From Aminobacterium sp. MB27-C1 (GTDB lineage Bacteria; Synergistota; Synergistia; Synergistales; Aminobacteriaceae): a stretch of DNA of 64,000 nucleotides. The notes below the pieces were generated by a model, which worked only from the letters and a program-made list of their open reading frames with translations, ran no database searches and was not told the DNA's origin. The DNA lies in assembly GCF_030908405.1 (NCBI RefSeq), contig NZ_CP133089.1, forward strand, positions 2,356,001 through 2,420,000, read 5' to 3'. Position numbers and translations under genes: made by a program. Below, piece by piece: positions 54,833 to 64,000 of the stretch. Within the stretch, counting starts at the first letter, position 1; every line of letters begins with the position of its first letter.

Positions 54833-56404
54833 CTAGGGGCGGAAGTCATAGGTCCATATTTCAGTTAAAGGGGTGGGAATGTTTTCCCCTTTTTTGAGAA
54901 AAGCAGAAAGTTTTACGACAGGTTTCCGGTCAGGAACGACACTTTTTATTTTTTCCACGGGAACCGATATCTTAAAACTTAACCGCCAACCACTTGTTAC
55001 TATATTTTTAAGCAATTGGCGCTCCACAAGAGTGGCGTCACCCTCAACGTTAAGGTCACTTGCCAGACCAGTATCTGCGGGTATTTCATTGAGCTCTTTC
55101 CCTTCAAAATCAATAATAAAACGATAGGCTCCCTCTTCTTTTTCCTTTACAAGCCGTGTATGGGAAGCTCTGGCTATTCTTTCTTTATCTACATCAGGAG
55201 TTAACCATTCCATGGTATATGTAAAGGTAAGAGGGTGAAGAGATGTCCCCTCTTCGATTTCGGGAACCCAGTAGGCAACAATATTATCGTTGATTTCACT
55301 GTCTGAAGGTATTTCTATCAATTCGACATGACCTTTGCCCCAATTGTTTTGCGGGGTAATCCAAAGACTTGGCCGTTTTTCATATCGTGCTTCCAGGTCG
55401 AGGTAATGATCAAAATTAAGATCTCTTTGCATTAATCCAAAACCTTTGATTGGTGTTTCAGTTTGTTTGGTTATCAAAAGACGAGCTGGATTGATAAGAG
55501 GACGCCATATTAACTGCTCGTCCTCTGTTTCTATCAAAAGTCCGTCTGAATCGTGTACTTCAGGTCTAAAATCACCGGGGCGGCCATTCTCTGTTTCCCC
55601 ATACAAGAACATGCTGGTAAAAGGAGCAATACCAATTTTTTGAATTTCTTTGCGTCTATAAATATTACAGATGACATCTATCTGAGTTTCTTTCCCAGGA
55701 ATAATTGTAAATTTATAAGCACCAGTACAACTGGGGCTATCAAGGAGGGCATACATGACCATTGAAGAAGATTGTTTTAATGGTTTTACAAGCCAGAATT
55801 CTTTAAACCAAGGGAATTCTTCCCCTGTTGAGGATCCTGTGTCTAGAGCAAGCCCCCTGGCCGAGAGTCCATACTGCTGATTTTGAGCTACGGCCCTGAA
55901 GTAGCTGGCGCCAAGAAATACGGCGACTTCGTCAGCATATTTTTTCGTGTTAATAGGAAAATGAATACGAAATCCGGCAAACCCCAGATCTGGTGGAAGT
56001 TTTTTTAAATCAAGCTGATTCTTGCCATAATCGAACATTTCAGGGGAGAAGGAAAGAGGGGTAACCTTTTTCCCATCAACAATATGTATCTGAACAGCTC
56101 TGTTATAGAACATGCCAAGATGAAAAAATTGTACAGAGAAAGGGAGGTTATCTTCTTGCCAAAGCGCTTTTTCAGAACGAAATCTAATATCTCTCCATTG
56201 ATCGTAGCTTAACTTCATGAGTTCTTCTGGCACGGAGTCTTTAGGCTCTTCAAAAGGTTTTGAGGCTAAATCCTGAGCTTTATGGCTTACGAAAGCAAGG
56301 CCGAAACCTTCCTGAGATGAGGCAAAAATTGGTGTAGATATAAAAGAGAGAGTAAGAATAACTAAACATAGAACTGTATAGGTTTTCATTTTCATTAAAC
56401 ACAT
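54833..56404 (-). CDS. opgG: Periplasmic glucan biosynthesis protein OpgG/MdoG
   Basis: 523 residues from ATG 56404 (AAGGAGTGATGG about 11 bases upstream); the frame is open to 56473 but that would overlap marR. A signal peptide (TVLCLVILTLSFISTPIFASS) is followed by the OpgG domain: GFGLAFVSHKAQDLASKPFE, YDQWRDIRFR, LGASYFRAVAQNQQYGLSARGLA, WITPQNNWGKGHVELIEIP. It shapes osmoregulated periplasmic glucans and pairs with opgH 12 bases downstream. Supports a diderm envelope. Confidence 0.94.
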   Translation of the reverse strand: MCLMKMKTYTVLCLVILTLSFISTPIFASSQEGFGLAFVSHKAQDLASKPFEEPKDSVPEELMKLSYDQWRDIRFRSEKALWQEDNLPFSVQFFHLGMFYNRAVQIHIVDGKKVTPLSFSPEMFDYGKNQLDLKKLPPDLGFAGFRIHFPINTKKYADEVAVFLGASYFRAVAQNQQYGLSARGLALDTGSSTGEEFPWFKEFWLVKPLKQSSSMVMYALLDSPSCTGAYKFTIIPGKETQIDVICNIYRRKEIQKIGIAPFTSMFLYGETENGRPGDFRPEVHDSDGLLIETEDEQLIWRPLINPARLLITKQTETPIKGFGLMQRDLNFDHYLDLEARYEKRPSLWITPQNNWGKGHVELIEIPSDSEINDNIVAYWVPEIEEGTSLHPLTFTYTMEWLTPDVDKERIARASHTRLVKEKEEGAYRFIIDFEGKELNEIPADTGLASDLNVEGDATLVERQLLKNIVTSGWRLSFKISVPVEKIKSVVPDRKPVVKLSAFLKKGENIPTPLTEIWTYDFRP

Positions 56405-56411
56405 ATATCCA

Positions 56412-56885
56412 TCACTCCTTATTAAACAAACATGACGTCTTGCCTCCTTCTGAATGCTTGAGTGAAAGGGCATTTGACGCCATTCTATAGATTAATGAGC
56501 AAGCAATTTGTCTTTCTTTCGCAGTCATATCTCCTAAAATTTCTGTCATGAGATCTGCTAGAATTTGCTCAACGAATGGTAGCACATTTTGCCCTTTATG
56601 AGTAAGAAAAACTTGATTTGCTCTTCCATCTATTTTACTTCGTTTTCGTTGAATATAACCAAGCTGTTCTAACTTTTTAAGAGACCTCGCTGTTGTCCCC
56701 TTGTCAAAGCCAAGTTCACTACTTAAATATTCTTGTGTCTGACCATCTTGACGCCGAAGAACCAATAAAAAAGCATAATTGCCATATCCAAGCCCAAAAG
56801 GCTCAAAAGCTCGGTCAAGTAAGCATTGCATTTGCCTGTATAGACATGATATCCATCGCCCAATATGAGGCTGTTTGGAATCCAT
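56412..56885 (-). CDS. MarR-family transcriptional regulator
   Basis: 157 residues with a winged HTH (about 50-110): LSSELGFDKGTTARSLKKLEQLGYIQRKRSKIDGR, the MarR wing. Its ATG shares one base with the stop of the MATE gene, and opgG starts seven bases after its stop, so it lies inside the MATE-opgG-opgH operon it probably controls. Confidence 0.92.
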   Translation of the reverse strand: MDSKQPHIGRWISCLYRQMQCLLDRAFEPFGLGYGNYAFLLVLRRQDGQTQEYLSSELGFDKGTTARSLKKLEQLGYIQRKRSKIDGRANQVFLTHKGQNVLPFVEQILADLMTEILGDMTAKERQIACSLIYRMASNALSLKHSEGGKTSCLFNKE

Positions 56886-58238
56886 TATTTAGAAATACCC
56901 CTTTCTACTTTGAGCACTTTTAGCTGTTTAGAAACCAGGAAAAATGTTACAAGAAAAGCCAAAGTGTCAGCTATGGGAAAAGAATACCAAATCCCTTGAA
57001 GATTGAAAAAACGCGGAAGAACGACGAGAAAGGGGATAAGGAAAATAACTTGTCGGCTCAAAGATAAAATGAGAGATGCCCGAGCTTTTCCCAAAGCTTG
57101 AAACATTGAAGAGCCTGTAATCTGAAAACCAGCTAAAAAATAGGTCATGGTAACAATTCTAAGAGCCCAACTTGCCTCTTCTAAAAGAAGAGAATCTGTT
57201 GTAAAAAGTCCCACGACCTTTTCAGGCATAAACCAGCAAATGACAGAAGCAATAAAAGCTATGATAGAAGCAGCACCTATGGCAAGGTGGGTAACATCTC
57301 GTGCTCTTTTATAGTCTCCTGCACCGTAGTTAAAGCCGAGAATAGGTTGCAGGCCTTGTGCTACACCAATAATAGGCATAAAGAAAAAGGAGAGTGCTCT
57401 ATGCAAAATACCATACACAGCAACAGAGATGTCACTTCCATAATAAATGAGACTATTGTTGAGAAAAACAATAATAATGCTTCCAGAAGCCATTCGTACA
57501 AATTCAGATACTCCTACAGAAAGAATTTCTTTTATAGTCTCCCATTGTGGAGTAATTGATGATAAAGAAAGGGAAAGCAGGCTCTTTTTCGAAAAGAAGA
57601 AGTAATGGACCATCCATATTGCCATTGCTATTTGAGAAAGCACTGTAGCAATAGCGGCTCCCCGAATTCCTAATTTTAATTTGAAGATAAAAATAGGATC
57701 GAGAATAATATTAAGAATAGCCGATATAAGCATGCTTATCATGGCTACTCGGGCATTTCCTTCCGATCGCGCCGCGTGATTGGCTGCCATTCCAAATCCG
57801 ACAAAGGGTAATCCGAACAGTATGACTTCAAGGTATTCTTCCGCGTAAGGAAAAATTGCTGGCGTTGCGCCGAAAAGGCGAAGAATATATTGACGCGTAA
57901 AAAAGCCTATGGAAAAAAGAGAAAAACTAAAAATGAAGGAAAGAAATACCATATTACCAAGGGCCTTGTTTGCATAAGAATGTTTTCCGGCCCCTAGACT
58001 TCTTGAAATAAGAGAGGAGCCGCCTACTCCTATTGTGATAGCCAAAGATGTGGATAGAAGCTGAAGAGGAAAAACAATAGCTGTTCCAGCAAGACCGAGT
58101 GGGCCGACGCCCCGACCGATAAAAATAGCATCTACAATATTATATGATGCTTGTACGAGCATTCCGATAATGGCAGGCAGAAAGTCTCCACAATAATCGT
58201 CCTATTTGTTCGTTTGCAAGTAAATCCCGCCGATCCAT
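56885..58238 (-). pseudogene. MATE-family multidrug/Na+ efflux transporter, N-terminal frameshift
   Basis: Twelve-helix MATE exporter. The frame 58162-56885 gives 425 residues from inside helix 1 (MLVQASYNIVDAIFIGRG). The missing start is in another frame: ATG 58238 (GGGGG about nine bases upstream) reads MDRRDLLANEQIGRLLWRLS, then should join PAIIGMLVQ. The break is near 58180-58184 (CTTTCTGCC) and needs one base removed or two added, unlike the single losses seen elsewhere. Corrected length about 450 residues, normal for MATE. First gene of the marR-opgGH operon. Confidence 0.85.
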
Positions 58239-58297
58239 ACACATTCCCCCATGTTAATTGAGAGAAATAGTATAGATTATATTCGTTGCATGCGCAA

Positions 58298-59902
58298 CTA
58301 TCTTTCTGTGTCGGCCATGCTCTTCTTACGATGAGCCTTAAATTCATACATTCTTTTGTCTGCAACTTTAACTGTTTCTGTGAGAGTCGGTGCATTAGAC
58401 GGACAATGAGCAACTCCATAATCGGGGTAAATAGCGAAATCGGCCCCCGCAATATGTCGTTGCGTAATTCTTTTATAGACTCGCTCCATTATTTTTTCAG
58501 CTTTTTTAAGAGGAAGGTCAGCAAAATAAATTAAAAATTCATCTCCTCCCGAACGAGCAACATAATCTGTTTGCCGCAACCCTTTTCTTAGAATAGATGC
58601 TATTTCTACAAGCGCTTTGTCACCACGTGCGTGACCATACGTATCATTAATTTTTTTAAAATTTCCCAAGTCTATAATGGCGATACATGCACTTCCTTGG
58701 GTATGTTCTATGCGTGTATCTTCTTCATCAAGACGCTTAATCATATACCGCCGATTCCATAACTCAGTAAGGGGTCTATCATGGCATCATATTCGGTCTT
58801 TTTAACCATTGCATTGAGTGTGAGATTGACCTTCTCTAATTCACGGGTTTTATCTTTTAAGTCAGCAAGAATTTTTTGCGACGTTCATATTCCATAATAA
58901 AAAGAGTTGCGCCGAGAGAGAAGAGAACTACAATTATCCCGGCCATAATCTTGAAACGATTTCGAATAGAGGCCCTTCGCCCTTCAAGAATAAGAGAAGG
59001 AATCATCGAAACCAGTTTCCATCTATAAAAAGTTGATCCTTGCGCTGACAATTTAGTCTGAAGAGGGTCTATCGTTACAAATGTAAAAAGACCCCGTGGC
59101 GACTCAATTTGACCTTGTTCCTGGGCGTAGATAATCGCTGCTTCTTCAGGGTATATTTTAAAAAAGTTATTTTCTTTTCTTTCTGGAATTTGGAACCCCC
59201 ATTCAAGGTTATGGTTTGTGTTTTTTAACCAATAACCATCACTATTAAGGAGCATTACATCCGCCACAGTAGATGAAGATTCGAGAAGGGAAAATAAATC
59301 GTTAGCAAGATAGTTTAAAACAAAAATTCCTGCCTTTTGATGATCTTGAGTAAAGATGGGGGTAGCAATTCTAAGCATAGGTTTATAAGGCATTTCTAAT
59401 ACCCCTTTTTCTATATTTAAATCTAGGGAGACATATAAACTTCATTGCTTTCGAGTTTTATCGTATCTTTGAAGTAGTACCTATTGGCCTTATTCTGAAG
59501 TTCCCACTGAGGAACGACTATCGGATTCTCAGGGCCTGCGTTGAGACGAACAAGTTCCTGTCCAGACGCATTTAGTACGCGAATTTGATCGTAGAGGGGA
59601 TTATTTTTCATAAAAGAAAAGAAAATTTTTTTTAGTTCTTCCTGCTCGGCAGATGTCCATAACACCATCATTGTATTGATGATTGCATATCCGTCCTAAA
59701 AGAGAAGATCTCTATAGACGGTATTCATCCGTTGACGAACAACTTCAAGCCTTGAAAGACTAAATTGCTGTTCAAGGCTCTCTAAAAGACCTTGTTGTTG
59801 GGAGATCTCTAAAGAATAGAGATGGCCTATTAGCCATAGTATGACTAATAAAAGGGGAATAACCCAAACAAAACGGCGCAAAAATTTTTGCCTACTTCCC
59901 AA
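58298..59902 (-). pseudogene. Membrane-bound diguanylate cyclase with Cache sensor, multiply broken
   Basis: Four minus-strand fragments spell one protein: helix (VWVIPLLLVILWLIGHLYS), a dCache sensor (YDQIRVLNASGQELVRLN; WELQNKANRYYFKD; MPYKPMLRIATPIF), a second helix (MAGIIVVLFSLGATLFI) and a GGDEF domain (IDLGNFKKINDTYGHARGD; ARSGGDEFLIYF). Breaks: an in-frame TAG at 59696-59698, one lost base near 59425 (TCTCCC-TAG should read TCTCCCTTAG), one in the A run near 58875 and one near 58775. A further lost A near 59885 may hide an ATG at 59906. Intact, it would make cyclic di-GMP, opposing the two HD-GYP proteins in this window. Confidence 0.85.
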
Positions 59903-60141
59903 CGCATACTGTTATTGCTCGTGTTAGGCAAAAGATCACACTCCTGGTAGGGAAAAGTCAAAATATCTTTAAAAGACACAATAATTCCTAAAATTTTACT
60001 GAAAATGGGAGGATGTGAAAAGAGGCTGGAGACTTGTTTTATTCGTTTTTAATTTTTAAGGATAGAAATCATTATATATTCAATGTTATTTTAATGTTAC
60101 ATGTTTTTCAGGGGGGAAAATAAAAAGAATATGTATTTATT

Positions 60142-60177
60142 AAAAGCTGTTGTTTCTTCTAAGAAACAACAGCTTTT
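60142..60177. terminator. Hairpin terminator downstream of PTS-like gene
   Basis: Perfect 17-base stem AAAAGCTGTTGTTTCTT (60142-60158) with AAGAAACAACAGCTTTT (60161-60177), loop of two. The rest of the 290-base gap (59903-60193) shows nothing else I can identify. Confidence 0.8.
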
Positions 60178-60193
60178 ATCTTTTGGCAAGTTT

Positions 60194-61207
60194 TTATAAC
60201 AACTTCATATCTCCAGGTTTAATTTTGTTGCTTTTTTCGAGCGCATAGCAGAAAAAGAGACTTATACATGCTGGGAGTAAAAAATGGAGAAAGATTATTC
60301 CTGTCCAGCCGGCTTTCCCCATAACAGCTAATGTGCCGAATTGTCCCACCAATCCGCTTGTTCCCATTCCTGCGCCGATTTTATTATTCTCCATAGAGAA
60401 AAGAGTAGTGGAAAGAGGGCCCAAGATTGCAGAAGATAGAATTGGAGGAACCCAAATCCAGGGGTTACGAATAATGTTGGGTATTTGTAACATAGAGGTT
60501 CCTATACCTTGAGAAATAAGTCCTCCGACTCCATTATCTTTATAGCTTTGAACGGCAAAACCTATCATTTGGCAACAACATCCCACTGTTGCAGCTCCAG
60601 CAGCAAGTCCGTTAAGCCCAAGAGCAATGGCCAGGGCGGCGCTGCTTATGGGAAGCGTAAGGATAATGCCCATAAAAACAGAGACTAAAATTCCCATTGG
60701 AAAAGGATGAAGCTGAGTTGCTGTATTGATTAGTGCTCCAAGAAAGTTCATTCCCTGCGCGATCCAGGGGCCGGCAATATGACCAACAAAACCTCCTGCA
60801 AGAATTGTTACTGCTGGAATGGCAACAATATCCACCTTAGTTTTGCCGGAGAAAAACTTAGCTGTTTCAGCTCCGACTAAACTTCCTACAAGAGCTCCCA
60901 TAGGTTCTCCAATAGAAAGGAGTGCTCCTTGAGCAGATAGATGTATGCTCCCTGCCCCGATTGTTGCCGCAATAGTTGATGCGAAAATACCCAAAGATGG
61001 AGCTTTTACGCTTATGGCAACTCCTGCTCCTATGGCAGGGGCCATCAATAATTGGGCAATCTGTCCAAAATTTTGTAAGAGTTGAATGGAAAAAATAACT
61101 CCCAGTTGTTTAAGAATAAGTCCAATAATGAGAGAAGCGAATAATCCTAAAGCCATGCCGTTCAAAACTGAACTAGCGTAAGTGCGAATATTTTTATGGA
61201 TCGACAT
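60194..61207 (-). CDS. PTS EIIC-like (PfoR-type) membrane transporter under NiaR-type operator
   Basis: 337 residues from ATG 61207 (AAAGGAG eight bases upstream; an ATG at 61240 lies in the operator). About ten helices; GHIAGPWIAQGMNFLG and NPWIWVPPILSSAILGPLST resemble the PfoR/EIIC_2 group, membrane parts without EIIA or EIIB. No phosphotransfer domains are present, so it is probably not a true PTS. It follows a NiaR-like regulator, and a long palindrome covers its ribosome site, which suggests control by niacin and perhaps transport of niacin or a related compound (inference). Confidence 0.8.
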   Translation of the reverse strand: MSIHKNIRTYASSVLNGMALGLFASLIIGLILKQLGVIFSIQLLQNFGQIAQLLMAPAIGAGVAISVKAPSLGIFASTIAATIGAGSIHLSAQGALLSIGEPMGALVGSLVGAETAKFFSGKTKVDIVAIPAVTILAGGFVGHIAGPWIAQGMNFLGALINTATQLHPFPMGILVSVFMGIILTLPISSAALAIALGLNGLAAGAATVGCCCQMIGFAVQSYKDNGVGGLISQGIGTSMLQIPNIIRNPWIWVPPILSSAILGPLSTTLFSMENNKIGAGMGTSGLVGQFGTLAVMGKAGWTGIIFLHFLLPACISLFFCYALEKSNKIKPGDMKLL

Positions 61208-61215
61208 TTCAACAG

Positions 61216-61276
61216 CTCCTTTACAGGTGTCTTGACACATGTAAAGGAGTATAAGCTGTTTATTCTAATCCATCAA
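61216..61276 (-). promoter_or_regulatory. Promoter and long palindromic operator, candidate NiaR site
   Basis: A 34-bp palindrome with a single mismatched pair (61216-61249, core CAGGTGTC-TT-GACACATG) ends in the ribosome site of the transporter gene. Just upstream on the minus strand are TTGATG (61271-61276), a 17-base spacer and TATACT (61248-61253). Repressor binding would block transcription. Confidence 0.65.
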
Positions 61277-61780
61277 GTACCCTTTTCCTTTTAAACTGGC
61301 AATAATACGTTGGAAAGAGTCTTCATCAGAAACTTCCAGTGTGTGGAAGTGGACTCCTCCAGTGAGGATAGAGAGGGGTTCTGCCTTCGTATGGATAACT
61401 TTAGAAATAAAATTTTGAACATCAATGCGATTTTTAAGCATGAGGTTTCCTGCAATTTCTCCATATACAGGATGTTCAACTGTAACATCAACAACTGTAG
61501 CTCCATTATCGACCATAATATATAATTCGTCTCTCATCTCTTCGATTCCCGTATGGGCACACATCACAGATTTCATAAAAGATGGACGTTTCAGAGTCAT
61601 AATCATATATCCTTGAGGCGTTGCTACTATAGAGTGTCCTTCGGCTCGCAAGAGGGCTATATCCTGAACGATGACTTGTCGGCTTACTCCTAAAATTTCA
61701 GCAAGCTCACTTCCTTTTATGGCATCATTTCGTTCTTTTAAGAGTTCGAAAATTTGTTCTCTCCGTTTGGTCCCATTCAC
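61265..61780 (-). CDS. niaR: NiaR-like transcriptional repressor (HTH_11 + 3H domain)
   Basis: 171 residues. N-terminal HTH_11 (about 5-60: GSELAEILGVSRQVIVQDIALLRAEGH) and a C-terminal 3H domain (about 70-168). The three conserved histidines are visible as HTGIEEMRDEL, VEHPVYGEI and VHFHTLEV, the nickel/niacin-binding set. NiaR represses niacin uptake or salvage genes when niacin is present. The next gene, 57 bases on, has a palindromic operator. Confidence 0.9.
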   Translation of the reverse strand: MNGTKRREQIFELLKERNDAIKGSELAEILGVSRQVIVQDIALLRAEGHSIVATPQGYMIMTLKRPSFMKSVMCAHTGIEEMRDELYIMVDNGATVVDVTVEHPVYGEIAGNLMLKNRIDVQNFISKVIHTKAEPLSILTGGVHFHTLEVSDEDSFQRIIASLKGKGYLMD

Positions 61781-61896
61781 GTCTTATACCTCCTTACGTA
61801 TCTTTTTAATTATAGCCCATAAACATATTTCTTCACAAAAAGACTTTACAAAGAGAGAGGCGGGTCGTATGGTGTCTAAAAAGGAGGTGAAAGGCG

Positions 61897-63078
61897 ATGA
61901 CAACAGGAGAACCAGCACTTTCCACATGGCGAGGCAGAATAATTCTTATTCTTCTTACTTATTTCTCTGTTTTTTCTTATTCTCATATCTTTTTTATGCT
62001 GCCGCCTTTTTTGCGTAATATAGGTTTTCAGCCTCAGTGTGTTGGTTGGATTATCAGTGCCTTTTATCTTGCTGCTACTGTAACGCGTCCTTCTGCGGGA
62101 TGGTTCATAGAACGTATTGGCATTCGAAAAACAATGGTTACTGCTGGAAGTATTTGTTTCTTTTCCTCCCTTTCTCTTGCTTTAACGAGGCATACTCCTG
62201 CAGTCCTTTATTTTATTCGGCTTTTTATGGGGGCAGGGTTCAGTGTATTTGTTGTAGCGACGACAACATATCAATCTCTTGTTATCCCAGAGCAAATTCG
62301 AGGAACAGCTTTTTCTATTACAAGTATAGGTGGAGTTTTAACTTCTTTTACTGTTATACCCCTTTCTGAATTTTTCATTTGTAGGGGGTGGAATTTGCCC
62401 TATTTGCTTATGGCTCCCGTAGCAGCTCTTGCTGCTATATGCATGGCCTTTTTTACCACCGGTGCAAGATGAACTTTCTTTCAGCCAACAGAATAAAACA
62501 TCGTATCTTATGCTTTTTAAAGAGACACCTGTAAAATTCCTTTTAATTTCATGCCTTTTTTTAGGGTTAACAGATGCATCTATTGCCTATGTTTCGAGTC
62601 TTGCCTTAGGCAGAGGGCTTAATCCTTCTATTTTTATGATGGCTATTTCTGTAGGGGCTATTATCGTTCGCCTTTTCTGTACGGGAGTCTATCGCCATTT
62701 TTCACGAATGATGATTGCGGCACCTTCCTTCGGAGGAATGGGACTTGCCCTTTTCGGGGCATCTTTTGCAAATAGTAATATTGTAATTGCTCTATTTGGT
62801 CTTTTGTATGGGGCGGCAGTAGGGTATGGATACCCTACTCATCTGGCTCTAATTGGAGAGATGATCCCACAACGATTTAGGGGCGAGCTTCTTCGATGGT
62901 TTATTTCTCGATGGATATTAGTTGGACGCTTTTACCCATATATATTGGATATGCGTCAGCATTAGTTGGCATTTCATGGGCCTTCAGAGGATTTTCTCTT
63001 TTTGCGTGTGGGGCTTCATTCTTCGTTTATTTTTTGGTCTGGAAAAGAATCAGCGAGAAGAAGGGCGTACATTTCTAG
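61897..63078 (+). pseudogene. Major facilitator superfamily transporter, two frameshifts
   Basis: Twelve-helix MFS permease. Frame 61897-62472 (AAGGAGGTG site before ATG 61897) covers the first six helices, with GWFIERIGIRKTMV as the loop 2-3 signature. The second piece (PPVQDELSFSQQ to RGELLR) follows a break in the T run 62450-62455. The third piece (MVYFSMDISWTLLPIYIGYASALVG to KKGVHF) follows one lost base near 62895. Corrected length about 390 residues. Substrate unknown. It is divergent from niaR. The 3' end overlaps the minus-strand gene by about 60 bases. Confidence 0.85.
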
Positions 63079-64000
63079 AGTAGAACGGTCTCCTGCAATT
63101 GTACGAGCTGTTTCCATCATATCAATATTGTATTCTTCATGCATGGGAAATTGATAGTCTGGTTGGCGACACTCTTTTTCTGGGATAAGGCAGTCTTGAG
63201 GTTCGCAAAGTGGACATTGTATAGGGAGCTTAAAGAGGAGGATATCAGAATAACGTTTGGAGAATAGCAGCTCAAAATTTTTCATACCAAGCCATATTTC
63301 TTTTCGCCTTTCTCGTTGTATTTCTCGTTCTTCTTTTGAGAGGACAGGCAGACAAATAAGAAAGACTTTTCGAAAGTGTCGGATGAAAGTTTTACTTTCC
63401 TCAAGTGACTTTTGAATGGTATATCCACTGCTTAAGGGACACGTATGATTAAGGTTGCCCGGACAATTTCCACACCATTGGCGGGTTCCTTCTCGAATAA
63501 CGATATCTTCTATATTTCCTTCCAAAATTGAAAATCCCAAAGCGTCAGATATATTTTTTTCTTTGCCAGAAAGCTCAAAAACTCTTCCCGTACCGGATTT
63601 GGGCGAATCGGGTTTCTCATGTTTTAATGCTTTTTCAATCACTGAAAGAACATCGCTAGCATTGCGGCTATAATAGACAAACGGAGTATGTAAAGCCGTG
63701 CGTAAAAAGTGCGATATGGTGAAGAGAAGCGGCGGCTCCTCCGATGAGAACAGGGATGTTATTTTTATCTGCTATGACAATAATCTTTTCCATGTTTTCG
63801 AAACAGCTTGTATCAGAACACGATAACGCTATAAGATCTGGATTAGTTTTAGAGATAACTTTGTCAATTTTTTGAGCAGTAACATTTTTCTCCAAGATCT
63901 ATAACTAGAGCAATTCTGTTTTTCGGAGGCATCTTGTAATTATTTCCTCCGACATTTTCTAAAGAGGGTGCAACTGTTCCGAAACAAATTGTTACCATAC
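63016..64000 (-). pseudogene. Cobalamin-binding domain protein with cysteine-rich DUF2284-like part, frameshifted, cut by window end
   Basis: Minus strand from beyond 64000. The upstream part reads IALVIDLGEN(V)TAQKIDKVISKTNPDLIALSC, then IPVLIGGAAASLHHIA, a B12-binding-like Rossmann fold. The frame breaks near 63890 (A run) and near 63708 (one lost base), then continues HFLRTALHTPFVYYSRNASDVLSVIEKALKHEK and a cysteine-rich C-terminal half. That half (WCGNCPGNLNHTCPLSSGY; LPIQCPLCEPQDCLIPEKECRQP) resembles DUF2284 predicted metal-binding proteins. Such fusions suggest a corrinoid or metal-cofactor role; no catalytic assignment is possible. The true N-terminus is outside the window. Confidence 0.65.

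Noticed and set aside
1-64000. tRNA, rRNA, CRISPR array or insertion sequence
   Set aside because: No TTCGANTC-type tRNA arms, rRNA segments, regularly spaced repeats or transposase motifs were noticed on reading both strands. A computed scan was not possible.

Overview
The window reads as a chromosomal segment of a diderm, anaerobic, amino-acid- and peptide-fermenting bacterium. Gene content fits Synergistota (Aminobacterium-like), but that is inference from gene content, not from a marker gene. Points in favour are outer-membrane genes (TamB-like protein, OpgG/OpgH glucan synthesis, an outer-membrane barrel protein) together with energy metabolism typical of amino-acid fermenters (aldehyde:ferredoxin oxidoreductase, two phosphate butyryltransferase/butyrate kinase pairs, two M20D amidohydrolases, a DUF5058-type transporter). 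I found no rRNA, tRNA, CRISPR array or insertion sequence.

Layout. 0-4 kb: two methyl-accepting chemotaxis proteins (the first cut by the window start). 4-6.7 kb: AOR and an RpiR regulator. 6.9-9.6 kb: a cytosolic PAS histidine kinase and its LuxR-type response regulator. 9.6-15.3 kb: a structured leader and a secreted-protein operon. It has three related small exported subunits, a two-domain chaperone-like protein, a ~950-residue outer-membrane barrel with extra Ig-like domains, and a small charged protein. It looks like a divergent chaperone/usher-type surface-fibre system. 15.4-17.9 kb: znuACB metal uptake. 17.9-23.9 kb: two M20D amidohydrolases, two membrane proteins and a PucR regulator. 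23.9-27.6 kb: a TamB/AsmA-like giant.

27.6-35.6 kb is the replication-origin neighbourhood. It holds a cluster of DnaA boxes, rsmG, parA, parB, a perfect parS, a second near-perfect parS, and two perfect copies of the 14-bp palindrome known as the Noc-binding site in Bacillus. Genes to the left run leftwards and genes to the right run mostly rightwards, as expected around an origin. An AtpI-like gene with a probable ATT start, a HIT hydrolase, a YigZ protein, bioY under a BirA-type operator, and a photolyase lie here.

35.6-48.7 kb: DMT transporter, class IV aminotransferase, a periplasmic-sensor HD-GYP protein, the buk-ptb-ptb-buk cluster, IclR, a class V aminotransferase, a broken DHDPS-family aldolase, DeoC and FKBP. 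48.9-64 kb: two tandem small OB-fold-like proteins, thiol peroxidase, a second HD-GYP protein, and a MATE-marR-opgG-opgH-nudC operon. These are followed by a GGDEF protein, a NiaR-controlled PTS-IIC-like transporter, an MFS transporter and a cobalamin-binding/DUF2284-like protein cut by the window end.

From about 46.9 kb onward at least seven genes are broken, mostly by single-base losses that cluster in short homopolymers, whereas the first 46 kb shows none. Either local sequence quality falls or this side is decaying; I annotate these as whole genes with frameshifts.
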